17,963 bases of DNA from Kiritimatiellia bacterium (GTDB lineage Bacteria; Verrucomicrobiota; Kiritimatiellia; RFP12; UBA1067), in NCBI GenBank assembly GCA_900767325.1, contig CAAFYT010000028.1, positions 1-17,963 on the forward strand, written 5' to 3'. Under the pieces are notes generated by a model. The model saw only the letters and a list, made by a program, of their open reading frames with translations, was not told the DNA's origin and ran no database searches. Position 1 is the first letter of the stretch; every line of letters begins with the position of its first letter. The translations under genes were made by a program, and so were the position numbers. Of the stretch, positions 6,628 to 14,401 are shown one piece after another.

Positions 6628-8598
6628 ATGGGAATCGACTACAAGAAGGAGTTCTTCGATCGCACTTACAGCGCCGCCGAGGCGTATGGGCGGTTGTGGA
6701 AGTACGCGCGGAAGTATCGCTTTCGCATCGTCGTCGGAATCGTCTGCAGCATTCTGACGGCGGGTACTCTTGTGCCTCTTTTCCAGGTCGTCCAACCCGT
6801 GCTCGACAAGGTCAGCCAGAATGAGCGCCTCGGGGCGATTCGATCCGAGTTCGCGGACGAGTCGTCCGTCGAGACGCCTGTCGTGAATCCTGATCTCAAG
6901 GGCAAGACGGGGTTTGAGCGGCAGATGGCCGAGGCCGCTCGTCTGCCTTCGTGGTATCCGAAGGCCGAGCGGCTCGCGCGCAAGTGCGGCATTAACCTTC
7001 AGAATGACGACGGCTCGATCGGCGGCGCGCTCGTGCTGATTGCGGTTTTCGTCATTCCGCTCGTGGCATTCGTTCGCTTTGCCCTCGTTTTCTTGAGCCA
7101 GTACTGTTTGACATGGGCAGGTACGCACGTCGTGGCGGATCTTCGCATCGATATCCTCAGACGTCTGCAGGAGCAGTCGATGCAGTTCCACGGACGGATC
7201 GACGTCGGCCAGCTGATGACACGTGCGACGTCCGATCCGCTCATGGTGCAGAATGTGATCCAGTCGATGCTGGCGGAGCTCTCCCGCGCGCCGTTCGAGA
7301 TTCTCGTCTCGATCGGTTTCATCATCTGGTTCGCGATTGAAAACCATATGATGGCGACGCTGGGGATGATCATTGTCGGTATGCCGGCGTTCATGCTTCC
7401 AGTGGTGGCGCTCGGCAAGGTCATCCGCAAGTGGGCGAAGCGGATGCTGGAGCGCAATTCGGTCGTGGGCAGACGCGTCCACGAGATACTGACGTGCATC
7501 AAGGTCATCAAGGCCTATGATACGGTCGAGTTCGAGAACGAAAAGTACGAGGCGGTGATCCGTGGGCTCATCGGTACCACGATGCGCTCGGTGCGCTGGG
7601 GGCTTCTGGTGGGGCCGATGGTGGAGACGGTGGGGATCTTCCTCTTGTGCGGTTTTCTGGTGTGGTGCTTTGCGACGCATGTGACGCTGGCGAACGTGCT
7701 GCCGATGCTCGCGCCGCTCCTGCTGATCTACAAGCCGGTCAAGCAGATGTCGAATCTCCAGGTTTCGATTGAGGTGACGCAGGCCTCATTGCAACGCATC
7801 TGGTCGGTGATGGATGTCGATCTGCGATTGCCGGAGAATCCCGCGGCGCGGGTCAAGGCGTCGTTTGACGACCGGATCGTCTTCGACGATGTCACCTTCC
7901 GCTACGACACGACCGATCGCGATGCCGTTAGCCATGCGAGTTTCGAGATTCCCCGCGGCAGGATGGTTGCCGTCGTCGGTGGTACGGGGAGCGGCAAGAC
8001 GACCCTTTCGGGCCTGCTTGCGCGCTTCTACGATCCTTCCTCGGGTCGGATTACGATGGATGGCGTGGATCTACGTGATTTGCGGGTCGCCGATCTGCGA
8101 GCGCTCATCGGCTCCGTGCAGCAGGAGACGCTGCTTTTCAATGAGACGATCGAGGAGAACATCCGATATGGATCTCCACAGGCAACGCATGAGGACGTGG
8201 TGCGCGCGGCCAAGCTCGCCAACGCACACGAGTTCATCATGGCGCAGCCGGAAGGTTATGGGCGGATGGCGGGCGAGAAGGGCTTCTCCCTCTCGGGTGG
8301 CGAACGGCAACGCGTGGCGATTGCGCGTGCGATTCTCCGCAATCCTCCGATTCTCATTCTCGATGAGGCCACGAGCGCACTGGACACCGTGACGGAGAAA
8401 CTGGTGCAAGACGCCCTCGTGAACCTGATGCGCAACCGTACCGTGTTCGCCATCGCGCATCGCCTTTCGACGATTCGCGGCGCCGACTTGATCCTGGTGA
8501 TGGATCATGGCGAGATCGTCGAGCGTGGAACCCATGACGAGCTTTACATGGCCGGGGGCGTCTACCGGCGGCTGTGCGATATGCAGAAGACCGACTGA
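6628..8598 (+). CDS. msbA: MsbA-like ABC exporter (fused permease and ATPase)
   Basis: This is an inner-membrane half-transporter that works as a homodimer and is likely to flip lipid A or another lipid to the outer leaflet. The 656-residue product has an N-terminal six-helix membrane domain (about 30-385) and a C-terminal ATPase (about 415-650). The ATPase shows Walker A GGTGSGKTT (451-459), Q-loop QQE (498-500), signature LSGGERQR (555-562), Walker B ILILDEATSALD (575-586) and the H-loop histidine H611. Residues of about 56-130, between the first and second membrane helices, form a hydrophilic stretch of some 75 residues that is much longer than in Escherichia coli MsbA (about 580 residues in total). 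The gene follows the GH109 gene by 29 bases; upstream of the ATG there is only a G run (6616-6620). Family membership is firm. The substrate is inferred from neighbours (cdsA, mla genes) and could be another lipid or peptide. Confidence 0.87.
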   Translation: MGIDYKKEFFDRTYSAAEAYGRLWKYARKYRFRIVVGIVCSILTAGTLVPLFQVVQPVLDKVSQNERLGAIRSEFADESSVETPVVNPDLKGKTGFERQMAEAARLPSWYPKAERLARKCGINLQNDDGSIGGALVLIAVFVIPLVAFVRFALVFLSQYCLTWAGTHVVADLRIDILRRLQEQSMQFHGRIDVGQLMTRATSDPLMVQNVIQSMLAELSRAPFEILVSIGFIIWFAIENHMMATLGMIIVGMPAFMLPVVALGKVIRKWAKRMLERNSVVGRRVHEILTCIKVIKAYDTVEFENEKYEAVIRGLIGTTMRSVRWGLLVGPMVETVGIFLLCGFLVWCFATHVTLANVLPMLAPLLLIYKPVKQMSNLQVSIEVTQASLQRIWSVMDVDLRLPENPAARVKASFDDRIVFDDVTFRYDTTDRDAVSHASFEIPRGRMVAVVGGTGSGKTTLSGLLARFYDPSSGRITMDGVDLRDLRVADLRALIGSVQQETLLFNETIEENIRYGSPQATHEDVVRAAKLANAHEFIMAQPEGYGRMAGEKGFSLSGGERQRVAIARAILRNPPILILDEATSALDTVTEKLVQDALVNLMRNRTVFAIAHRLSTIRGADLILVMDHGEIVERGTHDELYMAGGVYRRLCDMQKTD

Positions 8599-8603
8599 GA
8601 ACG

Positions 8604-8609
8604 AGGAGG
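8604..8609 (+). promoter_or_regulatory. Ribosome binding site deciding the argF start
   Basis: AGGAGG lies six bases before the ATG at 8616. It rules out the longer frame that begins at 8574 inside the ABC exporter gene. Confidence 0.85.
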
Positions 8610-8615
8610 ACCGAG

Positions 8616-9620
8616 ATGCTGACGTGGATGGATTCGCTGAAGGGGCGCTCGATGATGCGCTTGGCGTCGTTTACAGACGAGGAGATGCTCAATCTCATCG
8701 ACCTGGCGGCGCAACTGAAGGCGCGGCGGGCGGCCGGGGTGCGTGGCGATTTGCTGCATCGCAGGAACGTGGCACTCATCTTCGAGAAGAGTTCCACGCG
8801 CACGCGCAATTCCACTCTGGTCGCCATTCGCGATGAGGGCGGAAACGGCGAATATCTGACCCGCCCCGACATCCACTTCGGCAAGAAGGAATCGGTGAAG
8901 GACACGGCGCGCGTGCTGGGGCGCATCTACGACGGCATCCTTTTTCGTGGCTTTTCGCAGCAGGCGTGCGAGGATCTCGCAAAATACTCGAACGTTCCCG
9001 TCTGGAACGGCTTGACCGACATGTACCACCCCACGCAGATATTCGCCGATCTCCTGACCGTGCGCGAGACGTTCGGATCCTTGCACGACTGCACCGTCAC
9101 CTACGTGGGCGATGGGCGCAACAACGTGGCGAATTCGCTGATGATGGGTTGTGCGAAGTGCGGTGTGCGCTACGTCTGTTGCACGCCGAGGGATCTTTGG
9201 CCCGATGAGGCCGTGCTGGCTGAGGCCGAGGCCGTGGCGAAGCGCAATGGTGTGGATATCCGCATCTTCGACGATCCGATCAAGGGCGTCAGGGGCGCGA
9301 ACGTGCTCTACACCGACGTGTGGGTGTCGATGGGCGAGGAGGCGAAGACGGCCGAGCGCATCAAGCTTCTCAGGCCCTACCAGGTCAACATGGATCTCAT
9401 GCGTGCGACAGGCAATCTCGACGGGCGTCTCATGTTCTTGCACTGTTTGCCCGCGTTCCACGACAGCGACACCGAGGTGACGAGGGAAACCGGCGCACTG
9501 GAGGTGACGGACGAGGTGTTCGAGTCGAAGTACTCCAAGGTCTTTGACGAGTCTGAAAACAGGATGCACACGATCAAAGCGCTCCTTGTTTCGGCATTGT
9601 GCGAAAGGAACTCGATATGA
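8616..9620 (+). CDS. argF: Ornithine carbamoyltransferase
   Basis: This cytoplasmic enzyme makes citrulline from ornithine and carbamoyl phosphate in arginine synthesis; the same chemistry runs backward in arginine catabolism. The 334-residue product has the carbamoyl-phosphate motif SSTRTR (59-64), the KESVKDTARVLGR block (91-103), HPTQ (138-141), the ornithine loop VSMG (237-240) and HCLP (276-279, catalytic C277). It ends with the ENRMHTIKALL helix, and it looks closest to the E. coli ArgF/ArgI type. The longer frame from 8574 overlaps the exporter gene. The ATG at 8616 is preferred because AGGAGG stands six bases ahead (8604-8609). No other arginine gene or carbamate kinase is in the window, so the direction of the reaction cannot be told. 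The stop overlaps the peptidase start by three bases in an ATGA. Confidence 0.95.
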   Translation: MLTWMDSLKGRSMMRLASFTDEEMLNLIDLAAQLKARRAAGVRGDLLHRRNVALIFEKSSTRTRNSTLVAIRDEGGNGEYLTRPDIHFGKKESVKDTARVLGRIYDGILFRGFSQQACEDLAKYSNVPVWNGLTDMYHPTQIFADLLTVRETFGSLHDCTVTYVGDGRNNVANSLMMGCAKCGVRYVCCTPRDLWPDEAVLAEAEAVAKRNGVDIRIFDDPIKGVRGANVLYTDVWVSMGEEAKTAERIKLLRPYQVNMDLMRATGNLDGRLMFLHCLPAFHDSDTEVTRETGALEVTDEVFESKYSKVFDESENRMHTIKALLVSALCERNSI

Positions 9621-11473
9621 ACGGCTTCCCGGATTGGGCCGTCTTCACTCCCGAACGGGTGGGGAAGAGATTGCCGCGGCTGATGGACGCCGCCGAGCAG
9701 GCGGTTGCGACGATCGAGAGTTCCTCGCCGACGACGTTCGAGGGCTTGGTGCATCGCCTCAACGACGCGGTGCGTGACCTGTGGCGCGTCTGGGGCGGCG
9801 TTTCGCACATGCTGGGCGTGATGAATTCGGAGGAATGGCGCAAGCTGGAGACGGAGTGGCAGCCGAAGGTGGTGGCGTTTTCGCTGCGCATCGGCCAGTC
9901 GAAGCGCCTCTACGAGATCGCCCAGTCTCTTCTTGCCGATGCATCGCTCGTCGATCCCCTGCAGCGACGCATCCTGACGCGCATGGTGCAGAACGCACGC
10001 CTAGCCGGTGTGGGGCTTGAAGGTGAAGAGAAGGTGCGCTTCAACGAGATCCAGATGGCGCTTGCGAAGCTCGGGGCTGATTTCCACAATGCCGTCATCG
10101 ATGCGACGAAGGCCTTCCGCCTTGAGAAGGACGGCAAGGTCTACACGATCGACGATGCCAGCTATCCGCAGACGATGAAGCAATGCCCTGATCGCGAGGT
10201 GCGCGAGAAGCTTTATCGTGCGCGGGCTCTGCGCGCGCCGGAGAACGAACCGCGCATCGCCGAGATACTTCGGCTGCGTCAGGAGGAGGCGCGCATCCTC
10301 GGCTTCGCCGATTTTGCCGCGCTTTCGTTGTCGACGAAGTGCGCGCCGTCCGTCGATGCCGTGATGCGGATGATCGACGAGCTAGACGAGGCAACGGCTT
10401 CGATCGCCGCACGCGAGATGGAGGAGATCGGCGGGGAGCGGGTCGCGCCGTGGGATCAGGCGTTTGAGGCCGAGCGTCTGCGCGAGCGCAGATATGCGTA
10501 TTCCGAGGAGGAGCTCAAGCGCCACTTCGAGCTGGAGGCCGTTGTCGCGGGGCTCTTCCGGATGGCAAACTTCCTCTTTGGCATTGATGTGCATGAGCTG
10601 GAAGCCGCGGCAAAGCCTGCGGTCTGGCATCCCGATGTGCGTGTTTTCGAGGTGCTTGAGAAGGGCGAGGTGATTTCGCACTTCTACTTCGATCCTTTTG
10701 TGCGTCCGGGGCAGAAGGGCGGCGGGGCGTGGATGAACGAGTTTCGCAATCGCCGACAGAAGGTGGAGACTCCGCTGGCCGTGGTGGTCACGAACTTCCC
10801 AGTGCGCGAGGAGGATGGCCGGTGTCTACTCTCCTTCCGCGAGGTCGAGACGCTCTTCCACGAGTTCGGCCACGCCCTTCAGCAGATGCTCACGCGCATT
10901 GTGGAGGAAGATGCGGCGGGAATCAATCTCGTCGAATGGGATGCGGTGGAGGTCGCGAGCCAGTTCATGGAGAACTGGTGTCTCGACGATCATACGGGAA
11001 TTGAGGTTCCGCCGGAGCTGAAAGCGAAGGTTCGTGCGGCGAAGAACTTCCGCGCGGCGACGGCTTGCCGTCGGCAGCTTTCGTTCGCCAAGACCGATCT
11101 CGACCTTCATGTGGCGGGCTTTGACGCTGCAAAGGGTGCGAATGCGGTGAAGACCGAGAACTTCGTCCACTTCGGCATGCCGGTGATTGCGGAGGATCGC
11201 TTCCTTTGCTCCTTCAGTCACATCTTTTCAGGCGGCTATGCCGCGGGCTACTACGGCTACAAGTGGGCCGAGGTCATGAGCGCCGATTGCTATGCGGCGT
11301 TTGAGGAGGCGGGGCTCGACGACGATGCCGCCTTACGGCGTCTCGGCGCGAAGTATCGTGAGACGATTCTCGGTCTAGGCGGGTCGAAGTCGGCGCTGGA
11401 CGTGTTCCGCGAGTTTCGTGGGCGCGATCCACGAATCGAGGGCTTGTTGCGTCAGCAGGGTCTGGCGAAGTGA
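9617..11473 (+). CDS. M3-family zinc oligopeptidase (oligopeptidase A / PrlC-like)
   Basis: This is a zinc metallopeptidase of family M3A that cuts short peptides; relatives degrade signal peptides and imported oligopeptides in the cytoplasm. The 618-residue protein has the zinc motif HEFGH (415-419, catalytic E416), with the third ligand expected at E445 in DAVEVASQFMENW. The C-terminal substrate-binding region is FSHIFSGGYAAGYYGYKWAE, followed by FREFRGRDPRIEGLL. It is somewhat shorter than E. coli oligopeptidase A (680) and has no signal peptide. The ATG at 9617 shares an ATGA with the argF stop and has AAAGGA seven bases ahead; a longer in-frame start at 9599 is unlikely. Dipeptidyl carboxypeptidase is a less likely alternative within the same family. 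It lies between argF and the lipid transport genes with no obvious functional tie. Confidence 0.92.
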   Translation: MNGFPDWAVFTPERVGKRLPRLMDAAEQAVATIESSSPTTFEGLVHRLNDAVRDLWRVWGGVSHMLGVMNSEEWRKLETEWQPKVVAFSLRIGQSKRLYEIAQSLLADASLVDPLQRRILTRMVQNARLAGVGLEGEEKVRFNEIQMALAKLGADFHNAVIDATKAFRLEKDGKVYTIDDASYPQTMKQCPDREVREKLYRARALRAPENEPRIAEILRLRQEEARILGFADFAALSLSTKCAPSVDAVMRMIDELDEATASIAAREMEEIGGERVAPWDQAFEAERLRERRYAYSEEELKRHFELEAVVAGLFRMANFLFGIDVHELEAAAKPAVWHPDVRVFEVLEKGEVISHFYFDPFVRPGQKGGGAWMNEFRNRRQKVETPLAVVVTNFPVREEDGRCLLSFREVETLFHEFGHALQQMLTRIVEEDAAGINLVEWDAVEVASQFMENWCLDDHTGIEVPPELKAKVRAAKNFRAATACRRQLSFAKTDLDLHVAGFDAAKGANAVKTENFVHFGMPVIAEDRFLCSFSHIFSGGYAAGYYGYKWAEVMSADCYAAFEEAGLDDDAALRRLGAKYRETILGLGGSKSALDVFREFRGRDPRIEGLLRQQGLAK

Positions 11474-11484
11474 AAGGAGTGAAT

Positions 11485-12063
11485 ATGAGAAGAGTTTTGC
11501 CGTTGGTTGTCTTGGTCTGCGTCCTTACGGGGTGTCTTTCGCCGGTTTCGCAACCTGAGATCAGAACATGGCTTGTGTCGTGTGATGCGGCTTCGTTGAC
11601 GAAGCTGCCGGAGAAGTTCGCGCTCGCGCGTCTCTCGCAGGTCACGGTACGCGATCCGTATGCCTCCTCACAGTTCGCGGTTCTGCGCGGTGGCGGTCAG
11701 GTGGCCTTCGACTATTACAACCGCTTTCCCATCTCGCCGGCGTTGCTACTCAAGAATCCTTCGCTTGAGATTCTCCGCGAAAGCGGCGTATTCAGCGGCG
11801 TGGTCGAGGCCTCTTCGTCTGCACGAACGGACGTGTCGATCGAGATTCGCGTCTCGAAGCTTGCACTGGATTTCACGAAGGGCGCCTCCGAGCCGGCATA
11901 TGCCTGCGTGACGTTGGATGTCGCCCTCCTCGACTCGCGAGACCAGCGGCTCATCGCCGCGCATGAGGGCGTGGCGGAGGTCGCGGTGGAGAAGGATTGT
12001 TATGCGATGGCGTTTTCGACCGCCTACACAAAGGCGCTTCTGCAGACGTTGACGGGTCTCTGA
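11485..12063 (+). CDS. Lipoprotein of an MCE/Mla-type transporter (ABC-type transport auxiliary, PqiC-like)
   Basis: This is a 192-residue exported lipoprotein with a short signal peptide ending in LTGC (C17). The mature part resembles the ABC-transport auxiliary lipoprotein family (PqiC/LetC-like), whose members sit in the outer membrane and pair with MCE proteins. Recognisable pieces are RTWLV near the start, a QVAFDYYNRFPISP region before a predicted helix, and a C-terminal beta-sheet followed by the helix AFSTAYTKALLQTL. The assignment rests on weak similarity together with its place immediately before mlaE, mlaF and mlaD, the usual position for this subunit. The ATG at 11485 is chosen over a GTG at 11470 because AAGGAG is at 11474-11479, five bases upstream, and the signal peptide begins there. 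Its stop overlaps the next ATG by one base (TGATG). Confidence 0.75.
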   Translation: MRRVLPLVVLVCVLTGCLSPVSQPEIRTWLVSCDAASLTKLPEKFALARLSQVTVRDPYASSQFAVLRGGGQVAFDYYNRFPISPALLLKNPSLEILRESGVFSGVVEASSSARTDVSIEIRVSKLALDFTKGASEPAYACVTLDVALLDSRDQRLIAAHEGVAEVAVEKDCYAMAFSTAYTKALLQTLTGL

Positions 12064-12854
12064 TGGGTTTCTTCGAGAGCATCGGCAAGACCTCCCTTGG
12101 CTATCTGCGGAGCATGCACGGCCATTTGGCGTTCTTGGGCGAGGCCTGCGTCTGCTTGGTGCAGACGCTCGTGCGTCCGAGGTGCTTTCGGTTTCGGGAT
12201 TTTGCCTTGGCCTTCCAGCGTGCCACGTTCGATGGTTTGCCGATCTCAAGTGGAATCGGCTTTCTGCTGGGTGTGATTCTGGCGTTTCAGTCGGCTGCTG
12301 CGCTGAGGCAGTTTGCGGTCGAAGTGTATGTCTCGGATCTGCTGGCGATCGGGCTTTTTCGCGAGCTTGGGCCGCTTGTCACGGCGATCATTCTGGCGGG
12401 GCGCTCGGGTAGCGCCTTCGCAGCGGAGATTGGCACGATGAAGATCGACGAGGAGCTCGATGCACTGACGACGATGGGCCTTCCGCCGATTCGTTTTCTA
12501 GTCTTGCCACGGGTTGCGGCGGCGATTTTGGCGATGCCGATTCTGACAATTTTCGCCGAATTGGCGGGGCTTGTCGGCGGTGCGATCGTGTTGGATATGA
12601 TGGGCGTTCCGATTTCGGTCTACTGGCGCCATGTAATGTCGGCCACCACGTTCTTCATGATCGTCCTCGGTCTCGCCAAGGGCGCGCTGTTCGGTCTGTT
12701 GGTCGGACTCATCGGCTGCAGTGCTGGCATTCGCACGCGGATGACGAGCGATGGCGTGGGCGTTGCCGCGACATCCGCTGTGGTCGGCGGTATCGTCGCG
12801 ATTGCCATTTCCGATGGAATTGTCGCGGTTTTGTGCTATCTATGGAAAATCTGA
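12063..12854 (+). CDS. mlaE: MlaE-type permease of an MCE lipid ABC transporter
   Basis: This is the integral inner-membrane subunit of a phospholipid transporter that moves lipids between the inner membrane and the MCE tunnel. The 263-residue length is typical. The conserved block RELGPLVTAIILAGRSGSAF (100-119) followed by AEIGTMKIDEELDAL is the family hallmark, and there are about five hydrophobic helices after an N-terminal amphipathic segment. The GCSAGIRT loop and the TSAVVGG helix near the C-terminus also fit. An in-frame GTG at 11997 would extend it inside the preceding gene; the ATG at 12063 gives the usual N-terminus. It overlaps mlaF by 13 bases, showing tight translational coupling with its ATPase. 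Confidence 0.93.
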   Translation: MGFFESIGKTSLGYLRSMHGHLAFLGEACVCLVQTLVRPRCFRFRDFALAFQRATFDGLPISSGIGFLLGVILAFQSAAALRQFAVEVYVSDLLAIGLFRELGPLVTAIILAGRSGSAFAAEIGTMKIDEELDALTTMGLPPIRFLVLPRVAAAILAMPILTIFAELAGLVGGAIVLDMMGVPISVYWRHVMSATTFFMIVLGLAKGALFGLLVGLIGCSAGIRTRMTSDGVGVAATSAVVGGIVAIAISDGIVAVLCYLWKI

Positions 12855-13576
12855 TCGAGCTTGAGCATGTCGATGCGGGCTATCCCGGCGCGGTCATCTT
12901 GAAGGATGTTTCCTTCTCGGTGTCCCGCGGCGAGATCTTTGTGCTGCTGGGAGGCTCGGGCTGCGGCAAGACTACGGTCATGCGCCATATGATCGGTTTG
13001 AATCCCATTCTGGCGGGACGTCTCACGGTGGCGGGGCTCGAATGGAGCAGGAATACGGCCCCTGGGCTCTTCCGTCGCATTGGCGTGATGTTTCAGAGTG
13101 GTGCGCTTTTCGGTTCGATGACCTGTTTTGAGAATGTGATGCTGCCGTTGGAGGAATTCTCGGGGCGGAGGCCTGCGGAGATGAGGGAGATCGCGATGGC
13201 GCGGCTGAAGGACGTGGGGCTGGAGGATGCCGCCGATAAGCTACCGAGCGAGATTTCGGGCGGCATGAGGAAGCGCGCGGCGATCGCTCGCGCCCTTGCG
13301 CTCGATCCAGAGGTGATCTTCCTCGATGAACCCAGCGCCGGTCTTGACCCGATTACCTCGTCGGCGTTGGATGATCTCATTCTCAAGCTCAACGCCGAGA
13401 CGGAGAAGACATTCGTGGTGGTGACGCATGAGTTGCCCAGCATTTTCAAGATCGCCGATCGCGTGGCAATGTTCGACAAGGATCGTCGCGGGATGATCGC
13501 GCTTGGAACGGCGCAGGCCTTGCGCGATTCGAGTGACGATCCATTCGTGCGCAAGTTCTTCAATAGGGGGGAATGA
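12842..13576 (+). CDS. mlaF: MlaF-type ATPase of an MCE lipid ABC transporter
   Basis: This is the cytoplasmic ATPase that pairs with MlaE and drives lipid movement. The 244-residue product has Walker A GGSGCGKTT (37-45), Q-loop Q85 (MFQSGALF), the signature in its MlaF form SGGMRKR (139-145) rather than LSGGQ, Walker B VIFLDEPSAGLDP and H-loop H196 (VVTHEL). The MFQSGALFGSMT segment and the SGGM signature separate MCE-type ATPases from ordinary importers. The ATG at 12842 lies within mlaE; a GTG at 12833 is an unneeded extension. It lies two bases before the preferred start of mlaD. Confidence 0.94.
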   Translation: MENLIELEHVDAGYPGAVILKDVSFSVSRGEIFVLLGGSGCGKTTVMRHMIGLNPILAGRLTVAGLEWSRNTAPGLFRRIGVMFQSGALFGSMTCFENVMLPLEEFSGRRPAEMREIAMARLKDVGLEDAADKLPSEISGGMRKRAAIARALALDPEVIFLDEPSAGLDPITSSALDDLILKLNAETEKTFVVVTHELPSIFKIADRVAMFDKDRRGMIALGTAQALRDSSDDPFVRKFFNRGE

Positions 13577-13578
13577 CC

Positions 13579-14376
13579 ATGGCAAACGACAATCAGGCGA
13601 ACTACGCCAAGATCGGGATGACGGTGCTTCTCGGCATCGCCGCGATCGTCGGCACGCTCGTGTATCTCGGCGGCTTCCGCGACAGAAAGAACGAGATACT
13701 CGTCGAGACGTACTTCGAGAAGTCCGTGAGCGGTCTCTCGAAGGGGAGCGTCGTCAACTTCCGTGGTGTGAAGATCGGCGAGGTGCGCGAGATCTCGTTC
13801 GTCGGCGGCGAATACGATGTCTCGGGGGCCGACAATTCACGCATCTACGTGCTGATCGCGATCGATGGCGATACCGTCGGCCTTACGCCCGGCGAATGGG
13901 ATGACGATGCCGAGGTCGAGCAGATACACGCCATGGTGGTCGATCGCCTCGGTCTGCGTACGATGGTCACGGCGAGTGGCATCACCGGTCTTTCCCGCAT
14001 CGAGTGCGATTTCTATACGAAGGATCCCCCCGAGCCGATGAAGATCTCGTGGAAGCCGCGCCACTTCTACATCCCCTCGAAGAACTCGCTGCTCGACAGC
14101 TTCAGCGATTCTGCGACGAAGGTGATGAACCAGATCAACAAGATGGACTTCAATTCGACCTGGAGCAACATGAACGCCATGGTCGAGTCGTTCGCGGCGA
14201 TCAGCGCCGCAAGCCGCAACCTGGTCGAGAGTCGACAAGGCGAACTCGACCGGGTTCTGGCCGATATCAGTGCCGCGACCGAGGCGGCGCGCGAACTCGC
14301 CGAGAAACTGAGGGATAATCCGTCCTTGCTGATCCGCGAGGAGAAGGTGAAGCCTCTGCCGGAAACGGCCAGATAA
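13579..14376 (+). CDS. mlaD: MlaD-type MCE-domain protein
   Basis: This is a periplasmic lipid-binding protein anchored to the inner membrane by one helix (about residues 12-31). MCE proteins of this size form a hexameric ring with a hydrophobic pore above MlaE. The MCE domain spans about 39-148, with SGLSKGSVVNFRGVKIGEV (51-69) as the family signature. A helical, coiled-coil-like tail follows (about 170-250), ending in NPSLLI, as in other single-MCE proteins. At 265 residues it is longer than E. coli MlaD (about 183) because of this tail and an acidic insertion near 105-115 (GEWDDDAEVE). The start at 13579 is chosen because a G run (13566-13571) stands seven bases ahead. An ATG at 13573, overlapping the mlaF stop, is possible and adds two residues. 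No MlaB or MlaC gene follows. Confidence 0.92.
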   Translation: MANDNQANYAKIGMTVLLGIAAIVGTLVYLGGFRDRKNEILVETYFEKSVSGLSKGSVVNFRGVKIGEVREISFVGGEYDVSGADNSRIYVLIAIDGDTVGLTPGEWDDDAEVEQIHAMVVDRLGLRTMVTASGITGLSRIECDFYTKDPPEPMKISWKPRHFYIPSKNSLLDSFSDSATKVMNQINKMDFNSTWSNMNAMVESFAAISAASRNLVESRQGELDRVLADISAATEAARELAEKLRDNPSLLIREEKVKPLPETAR

Positions 14377-14385
14377 GGGAATGTC

Positions 14386-14396
14386 TAAGGAGGTGA
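14386..14396 (+). promoter_or_regulatory. Full-length Shine-Dalgarno sequence of hisF
   Basis: TAAGGAGGTGA is an 11-base perfect complement to the conserved 3' end of bacterial 16S rRNA. The GGAGG core lies eight bases before the ATG at 14402. It decides the start: the upstream in-frame ATG at 14381 would put the ribosome binding site inside the coding region. Confidence 0.92.
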
Positions 14397-14401
14397 AGAA
14401 G

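Noticed and set aside
6397..7680. Minus-strand open frame of 427 codons opposite the ABC exporter
   Set aside because: His/Arg/Asp-rich, low-complexity product with no motifs; antisense to an exporter with all ABC motifs.
8562..9569. Minus-strand open frame of 335 codons opposite argF
   Set aside because: Covers almost exactly argF, whose motifs are complete; explained by codon bias.
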